Source of the DNA: Streptomyces albicerus
GTDB lineage: Bacteria > Actinomycetota > Actinomycetes > Streptomycetales > Streptomycetaceae
Direction: 5' to 3'
Length of the DNA stretch: 43,972 nt
NCBI RefSeq assembly: GCF_008905045.1
Contig: NZ_VWMY01000024.1
Location: forward strand, 51,113 to 95,084
Every line of letters begins with the position of its first letter. Within the stretch, counting starts at the first letter, position 1. The position numbers were made by a program, and so were the translations under genes. The notes under the pieces were generated by a model. It was not told the DNA's origin. It made no database searches and worked only from the letters and a program-made list of their open reading frames with translations. Shown in pieces: positions 1 through 7,246 of the stretch.

Positions 1-8
1 TCAAGCGC

Positions 9-713
9 ATGCGGTACGCGGTCGTCGTCGCCGTCGTCCTGGCCGTGCTCGCTCCCGTGAACGCGGTCGCGGCGCCACCACCCCCGGCGCCGGGTCCCGC
101 CGCGGCTCAGGCATCGGTGCCGCGCGGCTGCGTCAAGGACCAGTGGCCGTGGGGCTGTCTCGCGCAGTGCGAGAGCGGTGGCCGCTGGAACGCGAACACC
201 GGAAACGACTTCTACGGAGGACTGCAGTTCCGGCAGGCCACCTGGAAGACGTTCGGCGGACTCGCCTACGCGGCGCGCGCGGATCTGGCCACGCGTGACG
301 AACAGATCACGGTCGCGCAGGAGGTGGTACGCGTCCAGGGATGGGAGGCGTGGCCCGCCTGTGCCAAGAGGTACGAACTCAAGGGCCGGGCACATGCGGT
401 GCAGCCCGGGGAGACGCTCGCGTCGATCGCCCGCCGGTACCGGATCAAGGGCGGCTGGAAGAAGCTCTACAAGGCCAACAGGCAGATGGTCGGGGAGCGC
501 CCGGACCGGCTGAATCCCGGCACGATGCTGCGGCTGCCGAAGGGGGCGGGGCCGAGAGGACTGGTCACCCCGGAGGACGCGACCGTGGCCGTCCAGAATC
601 CGCCGGGCGTGTCGGCCCCATCGGTCCCATCGGCCGGGTCCGTCCCGTCGACCCCGCCGGTCCTGATGGGTCCGCCGCTGCCGAGGCTCCTGCCTCTGCT
701 GTCTCACCGCTGA
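9..713 (+). CDS. Secreted Rpf-domain (transglycosylase-like) protein with LysM
   Basis: Likely secreted peptidoglycan hydrolase of the resuscitation-promoting-factor type. Residues 1-22 form a signal peptide ending near NAVAA, followed by a Pro/Ala-rich spacer. An Rpf-type lysozyme fold spans about 41-120, with the catalytic glutamate in CESGG (E55) and the FYGGLQF and TWKTFGG motifs. A LysM peptidoglycan-binding module follows at about 129-176 (starts HAVQPGETLASIA). The tail is Pro/Ser-rich. Family knowledge says such proteins cleave wall glycan and help spores or dormant cells resume growth. Only eight bases precede the ATG, so the upstream ribosome site is outside the window. The two preceding codons read Lys-Arg, so the true start may lie upstream. 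The 3' 149 bases overlap the end of the convergent LivF gene. Confidence 0.85.
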   Translation: MRYAVVVAVVLAVLAPVNAVAAPPPPAPGPAAAQASVPRGCVKDQWPWGCLAQCESGGRWNANTGNDFYGGLQFRQATWKTFGGLAYAARADLATRDEQITVAQEVVRVQGWEAWPACAKRYELKGRAHAVQPGETLASIARRYRIKGGWKKLYKANRQMVGERPDRLNPGTMLRLPKGAGPRGLVTPEDATVAVQNPPGVSAPSVPSAGSVPSTPPVLMGPPLPRLLPLLSHR

Positions 714-1335
714 ACACGACCGCGCCGCGCCGGAGTTCGTACACGAGCGCCGGCCCGTCGTGCAGGCCGGGCGGCAGTCGCTGTTCGGCCACGATCACGC
801 AGGCGTCGAGACCGCTCAGCAGCTCGTACGTGCGGGCCGCGACCGTAGGCGACATGCCCTGCGCGGGTTCGTCGACGAGGACCACGCGCGCGCGTGCCAG
901 CAGCGCGCGGGAGAGGGCGAGCATGCGCTGCTCGCCGCCGGAGAGGGTGCCGGCTCTTCTGGTGAGCAGAGGGCTCAGCTGGGGATAGGCATCGAGGGCG
1001 GGCGCGAAGTTCCGGCCGGGCGCCGCGAGTTCGAGGTTCTCCCGGACGGTGAGCGAGCCGAAGACGGCCCGGCGGTCCGGGACGAGGCACAGGCCGCGGC
1101 GGGCCCGTTCGTACGCGGCCATCCTCGTGACGTCGGTGCCGTCCCAGACCACGGCACCGCGGGACAGGGGCACGGTTCCCGCCAGGGCGCGCAACGCGGT
1201 CGTACGGCCCGAGCCGTTGCGGCCGAGCAGGACGGTGACACCGGGGGAGGGCGCGAAGAGGGACACGCCGTGCAGGGCCTCCAGCGGGCCGTAGCGCACG
1301 CGCGCGTGGCGCAGGGAAATCCCGGGGGCGCTCAT
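565..1335 (-). CDS. LivF-type ABC transporter ATP-binding protein with K-to-R Walker A
   Basis: Second ATPase of a branched-chain-amino-acid-type (HAAT) importer, 256 aa. The Walker A is GRNGSGRT (38-45), with arginine at position 44 where the family has the catalytic lysine. The signature LSGGE (131-135) and Walker B VVLVDEP (151-157) are intact. The H-loop position reads AEQ, which is usual for LivF. The last ~45 residues are a low-complexity Gly/Pro/Arg tail that overlaps the convergent Rpf gene. The start ATG overlaps the stop of the upstream fusion gene (ATGA), so translation is coupled. Because K-to-R normally cripples ATP hydrolysis, this subunit may be the non-hydrolysing half of an asymmetric ATPase pair. 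That functional point is inference. Confidence 0.88.
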   Translation of the reverse strand: MSAPGISLRHARVRYGPLEALHGVSLFAPSPGVTVLLGRNGSGRTTALRALAGTVPLSRGAVVWDGTDVTRMAAYERARRGLCLVPDRRAVFGSLTVRENLELAAPGRNFAPALDAYPQLSPLLTRRAGTLSGGEQRMLALSRALLARARVVLVDEPAQGMSPTVAARTYELLSGLDACVIVAEQRLPPGLHDGPALVYELRRGAVVFSGETAEAGASAAADPSGPAGSTGRTRPMGPMGPTRPADSGRPRSRPPG

Positions 1336-4300
1336 CCCTCGACTCCCGTTCCGAGTCCTTGGCGTCCTTCGAGCCCGTCGACGCCTTCGAGTACGCGGTC
1401 GGCGGGCCCGGAGGTGACGATGCGGCCCGCCGTCATGACGTGCACGGTGTCGGCCAGGTCGGCCACCAGGTCCAGATCGTGCTCGACGACGAGCAGGGCC
1501 GTGCCGTCCGCGGCGAGGGCTCGCAACACGCGGGCCAGCGCCGCCACTTCGCCCGTGTCGAGACCCGCCGCGGGCTCGTCGAGGAGCAGGACACGCGGAC
1601 TTCCCGCCAGGGCTCGCGCCAGTTCGACACGCCGCAGGGTGCCGGTCGGCAGACCCGCTGCCGGGAGCGCCCGTACGGCCCCGTCGAGCCCGAGCAGCCG
1701 CAGTACCCGCTCCACCGCGCCGGCGTCCACGACGCGTCCCTGCTCGGCACCCACGCGTACGTTCTCGGCGACGGTCAGGGTCGGGAAGACGGCGAGCTGT
1801 TGGAAGGTGCGGGCGATTCCGAGCCGGGTCCGCGCGTGGGCGGGCAGCCGGGTGATGTCCCGTTCCCCGAGCCAGACCCGCCCGGCGCCCGGCCGCACGG
1901 TCCCGGCGAGGCAGTGGAACAGGGTGCTCTTGCCGGCTCCGTTGGGCCCGACGACCGCGGTGATCCGGCCCGGCGGCAGAACGAGGTCGACGCCGTCCAG
2001 GGCGGTGAACCCGTCGTAGGCGACGCGGAGGCCGCGGGCGCGGAGGACGTGGCGGGCAGGCGTGTCGCGGAAGGCGCGGGAGCGGGCGGGCGGCGGTGTC
2101 ACAGGCCCTGCGGCACGCGGTGCGCCTTCGGCGCGGGCGCCGGATCCGCCGGGCGAAGTCGGCGCGGCCGCGCCGACTTCGCCACCGTCCCGCCCGGGCC
2201 CGGCTGTCGCCCCGGACTCGGGCGAGACGGGCCGCCCCTGGCCTTCGGCCCGCCCCGCGCCGGGCGCTGGAGGAGAACCGGGTTGCCTGGCGGGGTCCGT
2301 GGAGCGGGAGGCGCCGGGTTCGCCGTCGCCGCCCGCCGGACCGGTTGTTGAGTCTGGCCCCGGTGTGCCGGGTGTTGGGCCGGGGTGCTCGTGGCCTTCG
2401 GTCGGCCTGGTGTCTTTCGTGTCGGGTTCGTTGTCGTCGGCGGCCGGACGCGGTGGTGAGTCGGACTCCGGTGCGTCGGCCGGCGGGCGGGGGTGCTCGT
2501 GGCCTTCGGCCGGCCCGGTGTCCTCCGTCTCGGGTGTGGGGTGGGTTCGTTCCGGGCCTTCGTCCTGTTCCTTACCGGGTGTTGGGGGCGGGCCGGAGTC
2601 CGTGGCCGGGGGCGTTCCGGTCCGCCTTGCCGCGTCGGATTTCCAGGGGGAGCCGGGCTCACCGGACGTGGGCGTGGACGGCGGGACCGGCCGCCTCACC
2701 AGTGGGTGTCCGCCGACAAGGCCTTTCCCCGTGCCCGTGCCGGCGGACGGTCCCGCCACCGCGGTCGCTCCCACGACCTGTGGTCGCGTGACGGTCCCCG
2801 TGAGCGTGGCCCGCAGTGTCCGCCTCACCCCGGCACCCAGCGGTGTCAGAGTCGCCTCACGCCGGAGCCGCAGGCGTCCCGCAGCCAGGCGCAGGGCCTC
2901 GTACGGCCCGCCCGGGAAGCGGCCCACGAAGACCGCCAGGAGACCGATCAGCGCTGCCGCCACCCCGCCGCGCGTCCCCGCGTCCAGGCCGACCAGGAGC
3001 GCCGCCGCGGCCAGTGCGCCGAGGACGCTGTCGGCGCCGAGGACGACGATCGCGGCGAACCACAGCAGGCCGCGGACCGGGTCGTACGCCGCCGGGTCGA
3101 AGGCGCGCAGCCCCATGCCGAGCATGCCGCCGCCCAGCGCGGCCAGGGCGGCGCCCGCCACGAAGGCCGTCACCTTGAGCGCCGGGACGCGGACGCCCGC
3201 CGCCGACGCGCCCGCCTCGTGGTCGCGCATCGCGGCCAGCGCCCGGCCCGTACGGCCCCGGCGCAGCGCGTGGGCGGCCAGCAGCGCGCCCCCGAGCAGC
3301 CCCAGTTCGAGTACGTAGTACGCGCGGTCGCCCTCGAAGCCCGCCGGGCGGCCGAGGTTCAGGCCCGACGTCGCGTACGGCTGGGCGAAGACGAAGCGGC
3401 TGACGCCGACACCCACCGCGAAGGTCGCCAGGGCGAGGGCCAGGCCGTGGCGGCCGATGGCGGGCCAGCCGGTCAGCAAGCCAAGGGGCGCCACCAGCAG
3501 GACGGCGACCGCGAGCGCGGCCAGTTCGGGGAACTCCGGCAGGCCCGGGAAGCGGCCCGCCGCCAGCAGCGCCGTGAAGAGGGCGCCCAGACCCGCGTAC
3601 GCCGCCTGGCCCAGCGAGATCTGGCCGCCGCGGCCCGTCACGACGACCAGGGACAGCAGTACGACGCCCAGGGCGGGCACCTGGACGGACGTCTGCAGGT
3701 CGCGGCCCGCGAAGCCCAGCGGGATCAGGAACAGCACCACGGCCACGATCCACGCGCCCGGTGGGGTCGCCACCCGGGCCGTCGCCGTGCGCGGGAGCGC
3801 GTCCCGCGTGCCGATCCCCGGCAGTACCAGCGCCGCGATCAGCAGGGCGACCACGAAGAGGTTCGCGCCCACCGCCTGGACCAGCGGTTCCCGCCAGCCC
3901 GTCGGATGCAGCCGGGTCAACTGGCTCTGGGCGACCCCGATGCCGAGGGCCACGATCACGGCCACGGGCAGGTTGCGCATCCGGGCGGCCACCGCGACCG
4001 CCACCACTTCCATCACGAGCAGCGGCATGCCGTACGGGTCCAGGCGTACGTACGGAGCCAGCAGCACGCCCGTCAGGCCCGCCGTGAACGAGCCGAAGGC
4101 CCAGCCCGCCGCGGCCACCCGGTCCGCGTCGATGCCGCCCAGCGCGGCGAGCGAACGGTCGTCGACGACGGCCCGCAGCTCCCGGCCGAAGCGGGTCCAG
4201 CGGATCACCGCGCCCACGCCCACGGCCAGGACGAGCGTCGCCGCCAGCTGCCCCCAGGGGTCCGCCGAGACGAGCGTCGGCGCGTCCGAGCGCGCGCCCG

Positions 4301-4658
4301 AGCCCCACACCAGCGCCGCTCCGCCGACGAGCAGCACGAACACGCCGATGGACGCGACCAGCGTCTGTGCCGGATCGCTGCCGAGGACGGACAGCGGGCG
4401 GAAGACGAAGCGTTCGAGGGCCATGCCGATGCCCGGGGCCACCACGAGCAGCGTGAGCGCCGCGGCGAGCGCGAGCGGCCAGTCCCACTCGACCGTGAGC
4501 TGCCGCAGCAGATAGGCGCACACCATCGCGATCGCGCCGTGCGCGAAGTTGAGCACGCCGGTCGCCCGGTGGGTGACGATCAGTCCGATCCCGGTGAGTG
4601 CGGCGGCGCTGCCGACGGAGAGCCCGGCGAGCGTGAGGTCGTACGTCAGCGACGCCAT
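1332..4658 (-). CDS. LivH-LivM-LivG fusion: two permease domains plus ATPase in one chain
   Basis: A single 1108-residue reading frame carries three transporter parts that are usually separate. LivH-type permease lies at about 1-285 (NFAHG motif near 35). LivM-type permease lies at about 300-595 (GQISLGQAAY motif). A Pro/Gly/Glu/Thr-rich linker of about 270 residues follows (597-868). LivG ATPase fills 869-1108, with Walker A GPNGAGKS at 904-911, Walker B VLLLDEP and H-loop VVEHD. The LivG signature is degenerate (LPTGTLRR rather than LPYGQQRR). The start is the ATG at 4658, which overlaps the previous stop (TGATG); the open frame further upstream is only a shadow of that gene. A solute-binding protein is encoded nearby on the other strand. 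Transport of a branched-chain amino acid or related solute is the family expectation; the substrate is not shown. Confidence 0.88.
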   Translation of the reverse strand: MASLTYDLTLAGLSVGSAAALTGIGLIVTHRATGVLNFAHGAIAMVCAYLLRQLTVEWDWPLALAAALTLLVVAPGIGMALERFVFRPLSVLGSDPAQTLVASIGVFVLLVGGAALVWGSGARSDAPTLVSADPWGQLAATLVLAVGVGAVIRWTRFGRELRAVVDDRSLAALGGIDADRVAAAGWAFGSFTAGLTGVLLAPYVRLDPYGMPLLVMEVVAVAVAARMRNLPVAVIVALGIGVAQSQLTRLHPTGWREPLVQAVGANLFVVALLIAALVLPGIGTRDALPRTATARVATPPGAWIVAVVLFLIPLGFAGRDLQTSVQVPALGVVLLSLVVVTGRGGQISLGQAAYAGLGALFTALLAAGRFPGLPEFPELAALAVAVLLVAPLGLLTGWPAIGRHGLALALATFAVGVGVSRFVFAQPYATSGLNLGRPAGFEGDRAYYVLELGLLGGALLAAHALRRGRTGRALAAMRDHEAGASAAGVRVPALKVTAFVAGAALAALGGGMLGMGLRAFDPAAYDPVRGLLWFAAIVVLGADSVLGALAAAALLVGLDAGTRGGVAAALIGLLAVFVGRFPGGPYEALRLAAGRLRLRREATLTPLGAGVRRTLRATLTGTVTRPQVVGATAVAGPSAGTGTGKGLVGGHPLVRRPVPPSTPTSGEPGSPWKSDAARRTGTPPATDSGPPPTPGKEQDEGPERTHPTPETEDTGPAEGHEHPRPPADAPESDSPPRPAADDNEPDTKDTRPTEGHEHPGPTPGTPGPDSTTGPAGGDGEPGASRSTDPARQPGSPPAPGAGRAEGQGRPVSPESGATAGPGRDGGEVGAAAPTSPGGSGARAEGAPRAAGPVTPPPARSRAFRDTPARHVLRARGLRVAYDGFTALDGVDLVLPPGRITAVVGPNGAGKSTLFHCLAGTVRPGAGRVWLGERDITRLPAHARTRLGIARTFQQLAVFPTLTVAENVRVGAEQGRVVDAGAVERVLRLLGLDGAVRALPAAGLPTGTLRRVELARALAGSPRVLLLDEPAAGLDTGEVAALARVLRALAADGTALLVVEHDLDLVADLADTVHVMTAGRIVTSGPADRVLEGVDGLEGRQGLGTGVEG
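2152..2183. repeat. Perfect 32-bp palindrome inside the fusion linker
   Basis: The 16-base left arm GGCGAAGTCGGCGCGG is followed immediately by its exact reverse complement. It lies in frame within the disordered linker of the LivHMG fusion (about residues 826-836) and encodes an Ala/Gly/Pro-type stretch. It could form a strong hairpin in mRNA between the permease and ATPase parts, or be the footprint of a short repeat insertion. Confidence 0.85.
2378..2520. repeat. Imperfect direct repeat in the fusion linker
   Basis: A stretch of GGTGCTCGTGGCCTTCGG followed by a CGGCC-type sequence occurs near 2384 and again near 2489, about 105 bp apart. On the coding strand it gives two copies of a roughly 35-residue unit containing EGHEHP. 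This indicates that the disordered linker grew by internal duplication. Confidence 0.7.
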
Positions 4659-5179
4659 CAGTGGCCCGGGTCGGACGACCGGTCGCCGTGGTCGGACGAC
4701 CGGTCGTCGGAGGCGGCCGCCGGCTCGCAGATCGGGCAGGGATCCAGCTCGCCGCCCGCGAGAACCCGTGAGTCCACCGGCAGGGCGTCCGGTTTCCCGG
4801 CGACGAGCGGGCAGTCCGCGCGGTGCCACAGCGTGCCGCCCGGCACCATGAGCAGGTCCCCGCTGACGGCGACGGGCGCGGCGGCCGCCTGCCCGGACTC
4901 TTCGGCGTCGGCGGGCTCGGCCGCCACCAGGAGCCCGTACAACTCCTCCACGCGCGCCGCCGCGAGGGCGTTCCTGCCGTGCGTGAGCAGGACCGCGCCC
5001 GCGATGATCAGCGCGGCTCCCGGCACCGTGCAGGACGCGAGATACGGCAGCTGCCGTTCCGCATAGCGCTCGCCGGAGATCCCGTACCAGCCGAGGACGC
5101 ACAGCACCGCTCCCGTGGCGAGCGCGGCCCACCCGGCCCAGAGGACGGGGTGCACAGTCCGCAGTCGAGCAGTCCGCAT
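4658..5179 (-). CDS. Two-TM membrane protein with C-terminal Cys/His zinc-ribbon-like motif
   Basis: First gene of the transporter operon, 173 aa from the ATG at 5179, which has a GGGAG ribosome site. Two hydrophobic segments (around VLWAGWAALATGAVLCVLGW and SCTVPGAALIIAGAVLL) are followed by a cytoplasmic-looking region. That region contains a W-H-R-x-D-C-P motif and, about 25 residues later, CPIC-E-P. Together these resemble a compact H-C...C-x2-C metal-binding ribbon. The tail is Asp/Ser/His-rich with a duplicated DRSSD. Its stop overlaps the start of the LivHMG fusion (TGATG), so it is translationally coupled to the transporter. I do not recognise a named family. A role in transporter assembly or metal-responsive control is a guess from context. 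Confidence 0.75.
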   Translation of the reverse strand: MRTARLRTVHPVLWAGWAALATGAVLCVLGWYGISGERYAERQLPYLASCTVPGAALIIAGAVLLTHGRNALAAARVEELYGLLVAAEPADAEESGQAAAAPVAVSGDLLMVPGGTLWHRADCPLVAGKPDALPVDSRVLAGGELDPCPICEPAAASDDRSSDHGDRSSDPGH

Positions 5180-5299
5180 GGTGGCTCCCACGTCATGTGT
5201 CTGTCCATGCCAGCCAATGGCTTGCACTATGCCTTCTGGAAGCTGACCCTGAAAGCACCGGGCGCACATGGCCCGGACCGACACCCGGTGGTGAGCCAG

Positions 5300-5839
5300 A
5301 TGGTTCTCGGGAGTGACCTCAGGCGGGGAACAGGCCGGGGGCTGGCGGTGGCGGTGCTCGTCCTCGCCTCGGCTCTTACGGCGTGCGGGGACGACAGCGG
5401 CGGTGACGACACGACTCCGCCCTCGCCCACCGTGGAGCAGCCCACGACGTCCGAACCGAGTCCGAGTGCGACCGCTCCGGACGACCCGGCGGCGGCCGAG
5501 AAGGAGATCAAGGAGAACTGGAAGAAGTTCTTCGACCCGGCCGTCTCCCTGAAGGACAAACAGGCCGTCCTGGAGAACGGCGACAAGATGGCCCAGGTCC
5601 TGCAGAGCTTCAGCGGCGACGAGCGCGGCGGGCAGGTGCAGGCGACGGTCAACAAGGTCGCGTTCACCTCACCGACCGAGGCGGACGTGACGTACACGAT
5701 GACTCTGCAGGGCGCCACGGTCATGCCGAATGCCGCGGGGACGGCCGTGGAGCAGGACGGCACATGGAAGGTGTCCGTCAAGACGCTGTGCGGGCTGGTG
5801 GGGCTGAGCGGCAATGAGTCGCCGGGCCCGGGTTGCTGA
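5300..5839 (+). CDS. Small secreted lipoprotein, MTB12/CFP2-like fold suspected
   Basis: 179-residue lipoprotein. An N-terminal basic stretch and hydrophobic core end in the lipobox LTAC, then a Thr/Ser/Pro-rich spacer and a ~110-residue domain beginning near EIKENWKKFFDP. The domain contains LQNGD-like (VLENGDKMA) and a C-terminal GTWKVSVKTLCGL segment. This pattern recalls the actinobacterial low-molecular-weight antigen MTB12/CFP2 fold; that match is from memory, not a search. The start is chosen as the ATG at 5300; GTG codons at 5288 and 5291 are in frame and possible, and no strong ribosome site helps. It overlaps the next gene by 26 bases and is divergent from the transporter operon. 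Confidence 0.75.
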   Translation: MVLGSDLRRGTGRGLAVAVLVLASALTACGDDSGGDDTTPPSPTVEQPTTSEPSPSATAPDDPAAAEKEIKENWKKFFDPAVSLKDKQAVLENGDKMAQVLQSFSGDERGGQVQATVNKVAFTSPTEADVTYTMTLQGATVMPNAAGTAVEQDGTWKVSVKTLCGLVGLSGNESPGPGC

Positions 5840-7103
5840 GTCCGCTGTCGTGGGCCTGCTGCTCCTCCTGAGCACGGCCTGCGGCAGCCGCCTCCCGGAG
5901 AGCGACTTCGAGGACCGGCCCGGCCGTACGCCCACGCAGAACACCGCGGAACCCATCCGCGTGGGCATCATCACGAGCGCCACCAGTCCGGTCGGCGGCG
6001 ACACCTTCACCGGCCCGCGCGACGGCGCGAAGGCCTACTTCGACCAGCTGAACGCGCGGGGCGGCATCGACGGCCGCCGGGTCGAGGTCCGTACGTGCGA
6101 CGACGGCGGCAGCGGCGTCGGCAACAACGAGTGCGTGCACAAGCTCGTCGACGAGGACGAGGTGGTCGCCCTGGTCGCCACCGCCGCCCTCGACTACGCG
6201 GGTGCCTCCCGCGTGTCACGCGCACGCGTGCCCGACATCGGCGGCCAGCCCATCGGCGCCGCGTACGACACCTATCCGCACCTCTACGGGATCTACGGCA
6301 GCCTCGCCCCGCGCGACGGAAAGCCCGGCTGGGACGGCAAGTTGTACGGCGGCACCGAGATCTACCGCTACTTCAAGCGCGAGGAGGGCGCCCGTACGGC
6401 GGCCGTCATCTCGTACAACCAGTCCTCGTCGGCGGCGTACGCCCGGCTCGTCACCCGGGGCCTGAAGGCGGAGGGCTACAAGGTGGTCACCGAGCAGGTC
6501 GACTTCGCGCTGCCCAACTTCCGTGCGGCGGCGGCCGATCTGAAGGAGCAGGGCGCCGACGTGGTGTTCGACGCCATCGACACGTACGGCAACGCCCAGC
6601 TGTGCAAGGCGATGGACGACGTGGGCGCGGAGGTCATCGCCAAGGTCACCAACGTGCAGAACTGGACGTCCACCGTCCGCGAGGACTACAAGGACGCGCC
6701 GCGCTGCCGCAACGCCCTGTGGGCGACGGGCGCGAGCCGCAATTACGAGGACACGGACCACGACGCCGTACGGGAGTTCCGGGACGGCACGAAGGGCCTG
6801 AAGACCCACTCCCAGTGGCAGTTGGAGGGGTGGGCCGCGGCGAAGTGGTTCACGGACGCGGCGAGGTCGTGCGCGGAAACGGGCGTCACGCGCGCGTGCG
6901 TCGACCGCTTCATGGACTCGGGGAAGTCGTATACGGCCGACGGTCTGCTGCTGCCCGTCCGGTACGAGCGACTGCCCGAACCGCCGGAAACCCGCAGGAC
7001 CTGCCTGTCGGTGGCCCGCTGGGAGGACGCCCGGGGATGGGTGAGTCAGGGGGACATGAGCAGTGAGTGTTTCGAGGTACCGCAGTTGTCTTACAACCCC
7101 TGA
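5814..7103 (+). CDS. ABC transporter solute-binding lipoprotein (Peripla_BP_6 / LivK-type)
   Basis: Extracytoplasmic solute receptor of 429 aa. A short signal sequence ends in the lipobox LSTAC, and the mature part opens with PIRVGIITSATSPVGGD, a typical type-I periplasmic-binding-fold start. Further motifs are the ARGGIDGR segment and the QLEGWAAAKW segment near the C-terminus, as in LivK-like receptors. Several cysteines in the mature domain suggest disulfides. The gene starts inside the preceding lipoprotein gene. The matching membrane parts (LivHMG, LivF) are encoded divergently from 5179 downwards, so the two operons likely share control. The substrate cannot be read from sequence. Confidence 0.88.
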   Translation: MSRRARVAESAVVGLLLLLSTACGSRLPESDFEDRPGRTPTQNTAEPIRVGIITSATSPVGGDTFTGPRDGAKAYFDQLNARGGIDGRRVEVRTCDDGGSGVGNNECVHKLVDEDEVVALVATAALDYAGASRVSRARVPDIGGQPIGAAYDTYPHLYGIYGSLAPRDGKPGWDGKLYGGTEIYRYFKREEGARTAAVISYNQSSSAAYARLVTRGLKAEGYKVVTEQVDFALPNFRAAAADLKEQGADVVFDAIDTYGNAQLCKAMDDVGAEVIAKVTNVQNWTSTVREDYKDAPRCRNALWATGASRNYEDTDHDAVREFRDGTKGLKTHSQWQLEGWAAAKWFTDAARSCAETGVTRACVDRFMDSGKSYTADGLLLPVRYERLPEPPETRRTCLSVARWEDARGWVSQGDMSSECFEVPQLSYNP

Positions 7104-7115
7104 TGCGCATCGATG

Positions 7116-7134
7116 CCAAAAGGTTCCCTTTTGG
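7116..7134. other. AT-rich inverted repeat in 5' region of the glycosyltransferase
   Basis: CCAAAAG-GTTCC-CTTTTGG, a perfect 7-bp stem with a 5-base loop, flanked by an imperfect outer arm (GCGCATCG / CGATGGCGC). It lies 13 bases after the solute-binding protein stop and 112 bases before the glycosyltransferase start. It may be a terminator of the first operon or an operator; no T-run follows. Confidence 0.5.
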
Positions 7135-7246
7135 GGTTACCGATGGCGCAACTGTTCGGGAACGGATTGGTAAGCAAGCCCAACCATCCCGCCAACTCCC
7201 CGGTCTAACCCTGAGGTAGCCGGAAAAGACGGAGATACGGGGACGC

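Noticed and set aside
2062..5066. Very long plus-strand open frames opposite the LivHMG gene
   Set aside because: They are GC-skew artefacts of a coding strand; they contain no recognisable domain and are Arg/Gln/Pro-rich.
4659..5132. N-terminal 158-codon extension of the LivHMG fusion frame
   Set aside because: It is Arg/Gly-rich shadow coding antisense to nothing conserved and in another frame of the membrane-protein gene; the MASLTYDLTLAGL start with TGATG coupling is clearly better.
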